Shown: positions 17,040 to 26,070, counted from the first letter of the stretch. The stretch is DNA of 64,000 nt from Ochrobactrum sp. BTU1 (GCA_018798825.1 CP076355.1:186001-250000), one strand, 5' to 3'. Numbers and translations are program-made. The notes: generated by a model not told the origin, from the letters alone.

Positions 17040-19196
17040 GTGAAAAAAATACACTCAAAACAATACGGCATTCTTTTACTCGGTGTTGCCTATAGCGCAT
17101 TCATCGCGGGCATTCCCGCGGCCTATCCGCAATCGGCGAGCGCTACACAGCAGAGTGCAGAAGCGGGCGACAAGTCACAAGACCAGAAGGTTCCAGGCTC
17201 TGTGGAGCTTCAGCCGATTATCATCAGTGCAGGCGTCGACATGGACGCGCCCTATCTGACGCCAGGCGGTGTCAGCGTCATCGATGGCAATATCGTGCAG
17301 GAAAAATACGGTGGCGATGCAAACGCAATCGTTCGCTCCATGCCTGGCACTTTCACGCGTATCTCATCGAGCCAGCCGGGTGTTGCGGTTAATATTCGTG
17401 GCTTTGAATCGGATGGTCGCATCAATACCATGATCGATGGTGTTCCGCAGATGTTCAGAAACACTGCAGGTCATGCTTCGACCGGTGGAGAACTGCTTTA
17501 TATCGATACCAACCTGCTAGCAGGTGTGGGTGCCGAGCGCGGTGCTGTAAACGGTGCCCATGGCATGGGGTCGCTTGCCGGAGCGGTCAATTTCAGGACG
17601 ATTGATTTCCAAGATGTGGTCCTTGATGGACAGGACCAGGGCGTCAAGACAATCATGAAGGCCGGAAATAATGGCTTCGGTCTTTCGGGCATGATTGCCG
17701 GTGGTGCAAGGACCAATATACCTGGATCGGGAACGGCGTCTATTGTTGGTGCTTTCAGCTATAGTGATCGCGAGAATTACCGCCGAGGAGACGGTGTTTA
17801 CAATACGCCGGATGCGAGTAACAAGCCGGGTTCGGGTTTGTTGAAGTTTCATTTCCAGCCAGACGATGTGCATGATCTGAAACTCGGCGCACGGTGGTAC
17901 AAGAACCGCTTTCTGGTTTCGGGCTATGAGTGGGGCGTAACGAACTCGACTTACACGGCCAACTATAGCTATAATCCGGATAGTGACTGGATCGATTTGA
18001 AGGTCAACGCTTATTATAACCGCACAGATATGTCTTACGATCCGACGACCGGTGGTTCTTATCGGCAGCGCCAGACGCGTGACAATGGCTATGGATTCGA
18101 TGTCACGAACACCAGCCGTTTTGACATCACCGACGCCGTTAGCGCTCGCTGGGAATATGGTGCGGCCTATTCTTCGGACGATTACAAGGTCAATAATTAT
18201 CGTGGGGCAAACCCTCCCGGCAGAATGCAAAAAGCGCGTGCTTTCACAGACCTCACTTTGTCGAGCGGAATCTTTGAGCTTAGCACAGGGATAAATTACG
18301 ACTACTGGACCCTGAGTGGGCACCAAAGCCCTTGTACGGCCAATGTCGGTTTCTGCCCACCAACGGGCGGTAATGTCGATGTGTCACGAAGTGAAAATGC
18401 GTTAAATCCGAAGATTACTCTCTCCGCAAAGCCGCTGGATTGGTTGCAGCCTTACGTCACCTATGCTCACACGTTCAGGCCTCCATCCGCGCGAGAAGCG
18501 CTATGGGCACTGGTTCCAATCGGCGCTGGCATTGGTGGTGGTCAGTTCTCCAACTTCTACCTCGATCCGGAAAAGTCTCGCGGATGGGAGTTCGGCACAA
18601 ATGTCATTAAAGATGACGTATTGTTGGCAGGCGACGCATTGAGACTGAAAGTAAACTACTTCCGCTACGATATCGAAAACTACATCGTCAACAATATCAT
18701 CAGCCTGCCGGGCGATCCGTATGAACGGGCAATCTGGGTCAATGTGCCAGGAACCACCCACTCACGCGGCTTCGAAATCGAAGGCGGTTATGATGCGCGG
18801 TTTGCCTATGTGAACTTGTCTTATACCCATGCAACCAACGATCAGCCAGTTGGCTGGGGCGCAGGTATCGGCAATGGCGACTCGACATTCCTGCCGGAAG
18901 ACTATGTGACTGCCGATGTCGGCGTTCGTGCATTTGATGAAGCTCTGACGGTCGGTGCCACGATGAATTATGTTGGCGGCAGCCGCTACGCAGTTGGATT
19001 TGGCGATACCGAGAAGAAGGAAGCCTATACGCTTTACAATCTCTATGCCTCGTACAAGTTCAACAAACACGCGACCGCGTTCATGAACGTCGAGAACTTG
19101 ACGGATGTGGCGTATAGCCCAGCTGTATCGGGTGAAATGGCTGACAAAACCGGCCGCGGGCGCACCTTTATGGTGGGGCTCACAACCCAGTTCTAA
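17040..19196 (+). CDS. TonB-dependent outer-membrane receptor, probably heme/hemoglobin type
   Basis: 718 residues from the GTG at 17040 (GAGGAAACA upstream) with a signal peptide ending near AYPQSASA. A plug domain (ELQPIIISAGVDMD as TonB-box region; NIRGFESDGRINTMIDGVPQ; GMGSLAGAVNFRT) precedes a 22-strand barrel ending in the aromatic-terminated ...FMVGLTTQF. The segment YVTYAHTFRPPSAREALW resembles the FRAP-box region of heme receptors, though it reads FRPP, so heme specificity is only probable. No hmuSTUV genes are adjacent. The upstream TGA-N9-TCA palindrome suggests RirA-type iron repression. Confidence 0.82.
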   Translation: MKKIHSKQYGILLLGVAYSAFIAGIPAAYPQSASATQQSAEAGDKSQDQKVPGSVELQPIIISAGVDMDAPYLTPGGVSVIDGNIVQEKYGGDANAIVRSMPGTFTRISSSQPGVAVNIRGFESDGRINTMIDGVPQMFRNTAGHASTGGELLYIDTNLLAGVGAERGAVNGAHGMGSLAGAVNFRTIDFQDVVLDGQDQGVKTIMKAGNNGFGLSGMIAGGARTNIPGSGTASIVGAFSYSDRENYRRGDGVYNTPDASNKPGSGLLKFHFQPDDVHDLKLGARWYKNRFLVSGYEWGVTNSTYTANYSYNPDSDWIDLKVNAYYNRTDMSYDPTTGGSYRQRQTRDNGYGFDVTNTSRFDITDAVSARWEYGAAYSSDDYKVNNYRGANPPGRMQKARAFTDLTLSSGIFELSTGINYDYWTLSGHQSPCTANVGFCPPTGGNVDVSRSENALNPKITLSAKPLDWLQPYVTYAHTFRPPSAREALWALVPIGAGIGGGQFSNFYLDPEKSRGWEFGTNVIKDDVLLAGDALRLKVNYFRYDIENYIVNNIISLPGDPYERAIWVNVPGTTHSRGFEIEGGYDARFAYVNLSYTHATNDQPVGWGAGIGNGDSTFLPEDYVTADVGVRAFDEALTVGATMNYVGGSRYAVGFGDTEKKEAYTLYNLYASYKFNKHATAFMNVENLTDVAYSPAVSGEMADKTGRGRTFMVGLTTQF

Positions 19197-19246
19197 CCTG
19201 AAAAAAATGAAAATCGTACGGCTGGCGTAATGTCAGTCGTATGAAC

Positions 19247-21379
19247 TTAGAGCTCGATGGGGACTGTGACCACGACTTTCAGACCCGGTTCGTTGTTGAG
19301 TTCTTCCATCTCGCCGCCAAGTCCCAACACAATGGCATTAAGCATTTTGCTGCCAAAGCCGACGCGGCTGCGTGTCTTGCCCGTTCCGTTATCAGCTACG
19401 ATCAGGCGCGCCTCATTGAAATGCTGATCAAGCGTAACCCATGTTGGTCCTGGTGCGCCATCATAGGCATATTTATTCGCGTTGGTCACAAGCTCGGAAT
19501 AGACCAAACCAATATTGATTGCGCGGTCGGCATTGATGAGCACATGCGAGAGCCTGCTTGTATGGCGGCTGCGCCATTCCTCTCCCATCGATTGAAACAG
19601 TTCGTTCGACAGTTCGTCGAGATAGCGGGCAAGATCAACGGAACCGACATAGCTATCGGAATAAAGACGGCGGTGGACGAGTGCCACTGCGGCGATACGG
19701 CTGCGGGCATCCGTCAAATACTGCGTAATCAACGGATCGCTGGTTTCCCGCATTTGCATTCCAAGGAAGGTCGAAACGAGCTGAAGACTGTTCTGGACGC
19801 GGTGATTGATTTCCTTCATCAGAAAATCTTTCTGTTCCAGAAGCTTTTCCTGCTGATCCAGAGTGCGCTGCAATTCGCTGTTCAGCTTGTCTATCCGACG
19901 GCGCTGATAGGCCTCGTGAATGACGCGGCTAATTCGATGCATTGCGTCGATCTTGTTGAAGTTCCAATAACGTGAGCGACCATGCACTTCTTCCGACCAG
20001 GCTTCAAACGAGGCGCGTGGCGTGAGCGGCGTTGAGGCGGAATCCGACGTGTCTTTATGAGGATTACCTGCCCATTCCACGATCTGCACTTTTTCCGCGC
20101 GCGACCAGATCAGAAACACATCTTCATCCAAATGTAGTTTCAACACGGCAATGCCGCTGGCAATTGGGATAATATGTTGCGGCAGGTCTTTGTCACGCCC
20201 CATCTCATGTGAATGAAACAAGCCGTCTTTGAACCTACCGTGGATCAGATCAAGGATTGTTCGCAAATCGGAAATATCGGGCGACGCACCGGTCCGCGCC
20301 GCGATCTTTCCATTGAAAACCACGGCAAAGCCATCCGCAATCATCATCTGTCGCAGATTGTCGGCGGCTTCCGCAAGGCGTTCTTCGAGTGGTGCGTTAA
20401 TCAGGAGTGCTTCGACCAGTCGATCTTCATGCGAACGCAGCCGCAACCGCTCCCGGGCATTTTCTGCCTCATCCTTCGATTTCATCTGTCGGGCGAGGCT
20501 TGCGGCCAACGCACGGGCTGATGCGCGTGTTGCAAATGGCATAGCAAGCGGCACCACATTGTGACAGGCAATGAGGCCCCAGAGTACGCCGTCCTTGATG
20601 ATCGAGACAGATGCGCTAGCGGCAACGCCCATATTCTGCAGATATTGGAGGTGAATGGGGGAAACACTACGCAGGGCTACATCGCTCAAATCCAGCGGCT
20701 GCTGTGGTTCTTCGCTGTACCATCTCAGGGGAGCCGGAACATAGGACGCGTCTGGAATGACGCGCACGCGATTGCGAAGATAAAGCGCCCTTGCTTGTTT
20801 GGGAATGTCGCTGGCAGGAAAGTGGTGGTTGCGAAAAGAAGGGTAATTGTCGTTGCCATCTTCAGCTACCACAACGCCGGACGCATCTTCGAGAAACTGA
20901 TAGATCATCACGCGATCAAAACCGGTCAGTTTGCGGAATGCCACCACAGCTTTCTGAAAAAGAGTCCTAATATCGGGTGCTGCTTCAAACTGATAAGCCA
21001 CCGCCTCAAGACCAGAAAGAGACTGCTCAGGCGTAACAAATGAATGCAGTGCGGGTTCTATTTCGACCAGCAGATATTCGCTGAGGATATGGCCGAGGAG
21101 GTCGAAAGTTTCCTCCCCAATGATGAGTTTACCCAGAATGATTTCGTCGGCTCGCGGCGCTTCTGTGGCGAGCGCCAGTGCATCGAATTGCAAAAGGTCA
21201 TCGAGGTTCTGGCCGGGCCATGTCTCCCCAAAATAGGCCTCCAATTGCCCGGCGCCGCCGACGATGAGACCGCTCGCCAGTTCTGCTATGAGTAGCATGC
21301 CATGCGGCTGGATAGATCCGGGTATATGAATTGGTTCGCGGTCGCAGGCAGTCTGATCAAGCGGGCTGTCTGGCGACAT
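19247..21379 (-). CDS. bphP: bacteriophytochrome histidine kinase (PAS-GAF-PHY, HWE/HisKA_2 type)
   Basis: 710 residues. The start ATG at 21379 lies 23 bp inside the heme-oxygenase gene; an upstream in-frame extension is not needed. Residues 1-30 carry the biliverdin-attaching Cys12 and the IHIPGSIQPHG motif of the PAS domain. The GAF domain has FPASDIP at residues 187-193 and LWGLIACHN with the chromophore-pocket His. A PHY domain follows. The kinase part has EINHRVQNSLQLVSTFLGMQ, the phospho-acceptor His of the HisKA_2/HWE class, then an N-box (SELVTNANKYAYDG) and a G-box (ADNGTG). It should sense red/far-red light via biliverdin made by the preceding heme oxygenase. No partner response regulator is in this operon. 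Confidence 0.92.
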   Translation of the reverse strand: MSPDSPLDQTACDREPIHIPGSIQPHGMLLIAELASGLIVGGAGQLEAYFGETWPGQNLDDLLQFDALALATEAPRADEIILGKLIIGEETFDLLGHILSEYLLVEIEPALHSFVTPEQSLSGLEAVAYQFEAAPDIRTLFQKAVVAFRKLTGFDRVMIYQFLEDASGVVVAEDGNDNYPSFRNHHFPASDIPKQARALYLRNRVRVIPDASYVPAPLRWYSEEPQQPLDLSDVALRSVSPIHLQYLQNMGVAASASVSIIKDGVLWGLIACHNVVPLAMPFATRASARALAASLARQMKSKDEAENARERLRLRSHEDRLVEALLINAPLEERLAEAADNLRQMMIADGFAVVFNGKIAARTGASPDISDLRTILDLIHGRFKDGLFHSHEMGRDKDLPQHIIPIASGIAVLKLHLDEDVFLIWSRAEKVQIVEWAGNPHKDTSDSASTPLTPRASFEAWSEEVHGRSRYWNFNKIDAMHRISRVIHEAYQRRRIDKLNSELQRTLDQQEKLLEQKDFLMKEINHRVQNSLQLVSTFLGMQMRETSDPLITQYLTDARSRIAAVALVHRRLYSDSYVGSVDLARYLDELSNELFQSMGEEWRSRHTSRLSHVLINADRAINIGLVYSELVTNANKYAYDGAPGPTWVTLDQHFNEARLIVADNGTGKTRSRVGFGSKMLNAIVLGLGGEMEELNNEPGLKVVVTVPIEL

Positions 21380-21962
21380 AGTTGAAGACCTTTTGATAAT
21401 TATACTCAAATGCACCGAATGCTGCGATGGCGGCAAATTTGCAGCGCTCTTCGTCATCGTCATCGAAGGGCGTTATATCGATCAAATTAAGTGTTTGCTG
21501 CCATGAACGCAAATTCGCCATTTGTCTGTCGAGATGTCTGGCGCCGAACTCTTTCGTGAAACCGAGTTTGGCGACTTGCTCGGCGCGGTCCTGAACCCGA
21601 ATGGCGGATGCTTCCAGCACATAGAGCGTCCCGATGATGGTGGGTAGATCGACGGGCTCGGTCGCGCGCTTGAACTTCAACGTCTCGGGTGGGAGACAAT
21701 CGGGGAAGTCATTTATATCGTGGGTAAGATCAGGCTCAATCCTGCGGTCGTTCCATTGCGGTAGAAGAGCTTCGATGTGGCTTGTTTCAAGCATCGATTC
21801 CAGTAAAAGGCGACTTGCAAGCGTAGCCTGCAAATAATTTCTGTAGGAAGCTTCTGAACCAAACATGGACAGATCGCTGCACAGCGCGTCGACTCGATTA
21901 TGATGAGGATCGGTGGCCGACTTTAATCGCCAATATCGCCCCGACGTCACTTTATGGAACAT
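21357..21962 (-). CDS. bphO: biliverdin-producing heme oxygenase, BphO type
   Basis: 201 residues, the usual length of bacterial heme oxygenases. The segment LKSATDPHHNRVDAL near the N-terminus supplies the proximal heme His, and the rest is helical (GTLYVLEASAIRVQDRAEQV, AAFGAFEYNYQKVFNYV). It opens heme to biliverdin, iron and CO. The downstream overlapping bacteriophytochrome gene needs biliverdin as chromophore, so photoreceptor assembly is the likely job and not iron release. The start ATG at 21962 has GGAG about 12 nt upstream, somewhat distant. Confidence 0.85.
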   Translation of the reverse strand: MFHKVTSGRYWRLKSATDPHHNRVDALCSDLSMFGSEASYRNYLQATLASRLLLESMLETSHIEALLPQWNDRRIEPDLTHDINDFPDCLPPETLKFKRATEPVDLPTIIGTLYVLEASAIRVQDRAEQVAKLGFTKEFGARHLDRQMANLRSWQQTLNLIDITPFDDDDEERCKFAAIAAFGAFEYNYQKVFNYVARQPA

Positions 21963-22207
21963 TGAAGAAATTCACTCCGCTTAAGTCTGGAGTGTACGAA
22001 AGCTAAAAATTCAGACGCACCTCTCCGGGCGCACTAACGCAGCAGATGCAATTTTGTTCCGAAATATTTGGGTGGTGTCCGCAAATAAATAGATGTTGCG
22101 CAAGCCAGGAAAAGCCTGAACCGAATGATGTGCCTGAGAAAAAGCTAAAAGCCGAAAAACGTCTAAGCACTTGAGCGTTATACTAAATTTAAGGCTTGGA
22201 GTTCGAA

Positions 22208-22282
22208 TGGTGGGCGTAACAGGGATTGAACCTGTGACCCCTACAATGTCAATGTAGTGCTCTCCCGCTGAGCTATACGCCC
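22208..22282 (-). tRNA. tRNA-Val (GAC)
   Basis: The minus strand folds as a cloverleaf: acceptor GGGCGTA with TACGCCC, a D-arm with AGCTCAGCGGGAGAGC, an anticodon stem CTACA/TGTAG around the loop TTGACAT (anticodon GAC), and a T-arm containing GGTTCAATCCC. Discriminator A and an encoded CCA complete the 3' end at 22208. Confidence 0.97.
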
Positions 22283-22395
22283 ATTCGATGTGGCGCATAC
22301 ACCATATAGCGTTGCGTCCGTCAATGCCCTTTTTTGAACTTTTTTATTCTTTTTGTTGAATACCTTATCAAAGGCCGGGAAAGTCGCTGGTCGCC

Positions 22396-22758
22396 TTATG
22401 CGGCGATCAGCATTTTTTCAATTTCGTTCACAAGATCGCGCAGGTGGAAAGGCTTGGAAAGCACTTTCGCATCGCGCGGGGCGTCCGAATCGGGATTGAG
22501 GGCCACTGCCGCAAAGCCCGTAATGAACATGATTTTCAGATCAGGGTCGATTTCAGTTGCGCGGCGTGCAAGCTCGATACCATCCATTTCTGGCATGACG
22601 ATATCGGTCAAAAGCAGCGAGAATGGCTCCTCGCGCAGTCTGTCATAGGCGCTGGCACCGTTATCGAAATGAGTAACGTGATAGCCCGCCTTTTCCAGCG
22701 CCTTCACGAGGAAACGACGCATATCGTTGTCGTCTTCAGCTAGCAGAATTCTTTTCAT
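22396..22758 (-). CDS. cpdR: CpdR-type single-domain response regulator
   Basis: 120 residues, a lone receiver domain. The acidic pair is AEDDND, the phospho-acceptor Asp is in LLLTDIVMPEMDG, the Thr/Ser switch is MFITGFAAVAL, and the Lys is in VLSKPFHL. The FITGFAAV segment and overall sequence match alphaproteobacterial CpdR, which steers ClpXP proteolysis of cell-cycle proteins when unphosphorylated and is controlled by the CckA-ChpT relay. It is monocistronic here, between tRNA-Val and a divergent amidohydrolase gene. Confidence 0.9.
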   Translation of the reverse strand: MKRILLAEDDNDMRRFLVKALEKAGYHVTHFDNGASAYDRLREEPFSLLLTDIVMPEMDGIELARRATEIDPDLKIMFITGFAAVALNPDSDAPRDAKVLSKPFHLRDLVNEIEKMLIAA

Positions 22759-23070
22759 GGGTCCGTCCGAATTTCGCGCCGCCCGTTCGTGCCTTCTGGC
22801 ACAAATGACGACTCAGTTTTCACACTAGAAAACGCTTTTTTGGTAAATATGAAATGAATGCTCTCGCAAATGTTAATTGTTATGGCCAGTGTTTGGCAAC
22901 AAGCTGATATGTGTTACAGCTTTGCATCGTTTGAACGGCCTGCCAAAGGGAGGAAAGGTTGGCCCTCAAACATTGGATATTGAATCGCGCCCTATTATTA
23001 TAAGATACTGCTTTAAAAGCGTAATTATCGTATGGTCGGTCGTCTAAAGGCAGTCGAAACGGGTTTAAGT
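22759..23070. other. divergent intergenic region
   Basis: 312 bp between cpdR and the N-formylglutamate amidohydrolase gene. It is AT-rich and presumably holds both promoters. I see no hairpin terminator, repeat or credible ORF in it. Confidence 0.4.
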
Positions 23071-23961
23071 ATGAGTCTGGATCGTGATTTTCATCTGATG
23101 CCCCCTTTCGAGGTCTGTGCACCTGCGCAGCAGCGTATTCCTTTCGTTTTTAATTCTCCCCACAGCGGTCGAGCCTATCCCAATTCATTTCTCGAAGAAT
23201 CGCGGCTGGATGCGCTCGCCATTCGCTATTCCGAAGATTGCTACGTCGATGAGCTTTTTGCAGCAGTGCCTCGCCTTGGCGCGCCGTTGCTCAAAGCCCA
23301 CTTCCCGCGCGCCTTTCTGGACGTAAACCGTGAGCCATACGAGCTTGACCCGCGAATGTTTGCGGAGCCTTTGCCGCCTTACGTGAACAGCCAGTCGGCG
23401 CGTGTTGCGGGCGGTCTGGGCACTGTGCCGCGTCTGGTCGGCGAGGGGCAGCTTATTTATCCTGGCCGCATATCGCTTGAAGAGGCCTATTATCGTATTG
23501 AGGAGCTTTATAAGCCCTATCACCGTGCGCTGGATGGTCTGCTTCAGTCGACCCATGAGCGCTTTGGCTATTCGGTTCTGATCGATTGTCACTCAATGCC
23601 GGGCGGCACGCGCTCCGGCGATGTTGGCGGGCGGCCTGATTTCATCATTGGTGATCGTTTCGGTCGATCCTGCAGCGAGCAGCTGACGCAGGCGGCAATC
23701 GAGTTGCTTCGCGGCCTTGGGTACACTGTCGCACATAACAAGCCTTATGCAGGTGGTTTTATCACGGAGCATTATGGCAGACCTGCTGCAGCCTGTTACG
23801 CGTTGCAGATCGAGATCAATCGCAGTCTCTATATGAATGAGCAGACCTTGCAGAAGCTTGCCGGCTTCGATGCGCTATGCGCCGATCTCTATCAGTTCCT
23901 GAGCGATCTCACGTCCTTGCCGGATGAACTTCTGGTCGTGCGGCCGCTCGCAGCTGAATAG
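23071..23961 (+). CDS. N-formylglutamate amidohydrolase family protein
   Basis: 296 residues from the ATG at 23071; an upstream in-frame ATG at 23032 would add 13 residues, and neither has a strong ribosome-binding site. The family signature FVFNSPHSGRAYP is at the N-terminus, metal-binding residues are in DCHSMPG, and the QIEINRSLYMNEQT motif lies near the end. The enzyme class hydrolyses N-formylglutamate to glutamate and formate at the end of one histidine degradation route. No hut genes are in this window, so the substrate is inferred from family only. Confidence 0.82.
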   Translation: MSLDRDFHLMPPFEVCAPAQQRIPFVFNSPHSGRAYPNSFLEESRLDALAIRYSEDCYVDELFAAVPRLGAPLLKAHFPRAFLDVNREPYELDPRMFAEPLPPYVNSQSARVAGGLGTVPRLVGEGQLIYPGRISLEEAYYRIEELYKPYHRALDGLLQSTHERFGYSVLIDCHSMPGGTRSGDVGGRPDFIIGDRFGRSCSEQLTQAAIELLRGLGYTVAHNKPYAGGFITEHYGRPAAACYALQIEINRSLYMNEQTLQKLAGFDALCADLYQFLSDLTSLPDELLVVRPLAAE

Positions 23962-23990
23962 CTGTCGGGTGCTCTAACACTATATATTTA

Positions 23991-24037
23991 CAGCATAATC
24001 TCACCTTAAACTGGTTCAGGTTTCAGGAATTATGCTG
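23991..24037. repeat. palindromic repeat element
   Basis: CAGCATAAT (23991-23999) and ATTATGCTG (24029-24037) are perfect inverted arms around a 29-bp centre containing AAACTGGTTCAGGTTT. It has a REP-like layout and follows the amidohydrolase gene. Confidence 0.55.
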
Positions 24038-24066
24038 CAGCACAGAAATCTAACATCAAATGCATA

Positions 24067-24154
24067 TAAAAAGAGCCGCGCTCCAAGAAGAAAGCGCGGC
24101 CAAAGACTAGGGAGGAAATGCCCCGAAAGGCACCGACAGGACAGCCTGTCTGAC
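24067..24154 (-). ncRNA. trans-acting small RNA candidate with anti-Shine-Dalgarno loop
   Basis: Read on the minus strand, a TTGACG -35 (24182-24187), a 17-bp spacer and TAACTT (24159-24164) precede about 88 nt of structured sequence. Hairpin 1 is GACAGG-CTGT-CCTGTC (24150-24135). Hairpin 2 is TGCC...GGCA (24132-24119). Then comes an unpaired TTTCCTCCCT (24118-24109), and last a Rho-independent terminator with an 8-bp GC stem (24100-24093 with 24082-24075) followed by TCTTTTT. The CU-rich loop could pair with Shine-Dalgarno sequences, as in rhizobial AbcR- and MmgR-type Hfq-dependent RNAs. Family membership is not proven from sequence alone. Confidence 0.7.
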
Positions 24155-24252
24155 CTTTAAGTTACGCGGCAAAGCTTTATGCGTCAAGGATTTACGCATA
24201 TTTTTTGTGCTAAAAAATAGACAGCTCAAATTGTGAGCAATATTAGGACGAG

Positions 24253-25071
24253 ATGCACATCAATGCATCATCTTATGGAAACGGGAGATTGGGATTGCTG
24301 ATTGATAAGGCATTTTTTTCCGAAGTCGCTTCGGTCGCAGCTGCTGAAACCTTGCCACGGTTTCGCCAGTTCAACGAGATCGACAACAAATATACTTCGG
24401 GATTTGATCCGGTCACGGAAGCCGACCGTGCTGCGGAACGCGCGATTCGTGCAGTCATCGGGCGCGAGTTTCCAGATCACGGCATTCTTGGCGAAGAATA
24501 TGGCCCTGAAAATATCGATCGCAGTCATGTTTGGGTGATCGACCCGGTTGATGGCACCCGCGCTTTCATCTCTGGTCTGCCTGTTTGGGGAACGCTGGTC
24601 GGCCTGACCGTCGATGGCGATGCAAAGGCTGGCATGATGTCCCAGCCTTTCACGGGTGAGCTGTTTTACGGCGATGCCAATGGTTCTTATCTCCTCCGCG
24701 AAGGTGCAGAACCACGTCGGCTTTCTGTGCGCGCTCAGGCAAAGCTTGAAGATGCGACCATGTTCACCACCACGCCGGCACTTTTCAAGGGCGATCTGCG
24801 TAAGGGCTTTGACCGACTGGAAAATGCGGTGCGTCTGTCGCGTTACGGCGTTGATTGCTATGCCTTTGCGATGCTGGCAAGTGGCTTTGCCGATATCGTC
24901 GTGGAAGCGGGCCTTCAGCCCTATGATATCGTGGCGCTCATTCCAATCATCGAGCAGGCGGGTGGCGTTGTCACGCAGCGTGACGGCGGCCCGGCAGAAA
25001 AGGGCGGTGATGTTGTTGCCGCAGCTTCACCAGCACTGCACAAGGCCGCTCTTGATTTGCTGAACAGCTGA
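24253..25071 (+). CDS. hisN: histidinol-phosphatase, inositol monophosphatase family
   Basis: 272 residues. Metal-binding motifs of the IMPase superfamily are clear: GEEYGPE (Glu), WVIDPVDGTRAFISGLPVWGT (DPxDGT) and GVDCYAFAMLASGFADIVVEAGLQPYDI with the late Asp. The alphaproteobacterial branch with this RAFISGLPVWGTLVG wording is the histidinol-phosphatase HisN of histidine synthesis; other inositol- or sugar-phosphatase roles are possible. The ATG at 24253 follows AGGACGAG. The end lies 3 bp from the convergent hydrolase gene. Confidence 0.85.
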   Translation: MHINASSYGNGRLGLLIDKAFFSEVASVAAAETLPRFRQFNEIDNKYTSGFDPVTEADRAAERAIRAVIGREFPDHGILGEEYGPENIDRSHVWVIDPVDGTRAFISGLPVWGTLVGLTVDGDAKAGMMSQPFTGELFYGDANGSYLLREGAEPRRLSVRAQAKLEDATMFTTTPALFKGDLRKGFDRLENAVRLSRYGVDCYAFAMLASGFADIVVEAGLQPYDIVALIPIIEQAGGVVTQRDGGPAEKGGDVVAAASPALHKAALDLLNS

Positions 25072-25074
25072 TCG

Positions 25075-26070
25075 TCAGGCCTTGTCTGGATTTGCAGGCT
25101 CTATGCTCTCTGGAAGCGCTTCAATTTCCGATGTGCCGGGAATGAAAGCGTCGAAAGCGGCAAGAGCCTGCTCCCGATAGAAATCGGCTTCCTGAAGCAA
25201 TTCATGGCGAGCGCCGTCGATGACGACGAGCGAGACGTTGCGCGTGCGCGCAGCAAAGCGCTCAATAGCTGTGGTCGAGACGACCTTGTCAGCACCTGCA
25301 GCAATAACCAGCACAGGCACTGTCGGCCCGTCATAGAAACCGGGCTGATGAATACGGGCTGCGGCCGCAAGCGCATTGCCGATCCAGTTGATCGTTGGCC
25401 CGCCAAGCGCCAGTTCTGGATGTTTTCGCACCACAGCCACATTCCGTTCAAAGCGTTCCGGATCATTGGTCAGCGGGTTGTTTTCAAAGGGCCTTTCACC
25501 GCGCAAGCGCCCACCGGCGGCATAATTCCGACCCATTCCTAGCCAGCGCAAGGTCGTTGCCATGAAGCGCATTTTGGTGTCGCCGGATTGTGATGGACGC
25601 AATCCCATTAATGGCGCGCACAGCACGATACGCGTCACGCGCGATGCCAGTTTGTGAATCGATGAATAGGTAATCAGTGCGCCTGCCGAATGCGCCAGCA
25701 CATAGAAGGGTGGCGGACAATCAGGCAGCACGATCTCGGTCAGAAACTGATCGAGATCGTCAGTATAGTCGCTGAAATTCCGAACATAGCCGCGCAGCCG
25801 GTCTTCGAGCAGCCGCTGCGAACCACCCTGGCCGCGCCAGTCGAGCGTTGCGACCGTGAACCCGCGTCTGGCCAGATCCGAGATGGTTTCAAAGTATTTT
25901 TCGATAAACTCGTTGCGGCCCTGCAGCAGAATAATGGTTCCGCGCGAAGGTTTTGTTTCGGGCCTCATAATGGCGTAGCGCAGATCCAGGCCATCTTTCG
26001 ATTTGAACTGTCCTGATTTTGTCCCTGCGGGAATGGGGTTCGCGTCGGTTTCAAAAAGAAATTCTGGCAT
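25075..26070 (-). CDS. alpha/beta hydrolase, lysophospholipase-like
   Basis: 331 residues. The N-terminal ILLQGRNEFIEKYFETISDLARRGFTVATLDWRGQGGSQR block and the nucleophile elbow VLAHSAGA are those of PldB/monoglyceride-lipase-like hydrolases. The catalytic Asp is likely in GADKVVS and the His in GARHELLQE. There is no signal peptide, so it acts in the cytoplasm or at the inner face of the membrane. The substrate is probably a lysophospholipid or monoacylglycerol, by family. Confidence 0.82.
   Translation of the reverse strand: MPEFLFETDANPIPAGTKSGQFKSKDGLDLRYAIMRPETKPSRGTIILLQGRNEFIEKYFETISDLARRGFTVATLDWRGQGGSQRLLEDRLRGYVRNFSDYTDDLDQFLTEIVLPDCPPPFYVLAHSAGALITYSSIHKLASRVTRIVLCAPLMGLRPSQSGDTKMRFMATTLRWLGMGRNYAAGGRLRGERPFENNPLTNDPERFERNVAVVRKHPELALGGPTINWIGNALAAAARIHQPGFYDGPTVPVLVIAAGADKVVSTTAIERFAARTRNVSLVVIDGARHELLQEADFYREQALAAFDAFIPGTSEIEALPESIEPANPDKA

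Noticed and set aside
19210..19245. Terminator between the TonB receptor and bphP
   Set aside because: An imperfect hairpin (19216-19224 with 19234-19242) pairs better on the plus strand, but the T-rich tail is on the minus strand; too ambiguous to call.
22011..22298. 95-codon minus-strand frame across the tRNA-Val
   Set aside because: It reads through the tRNA gene; a structural RNA explains the sequence.
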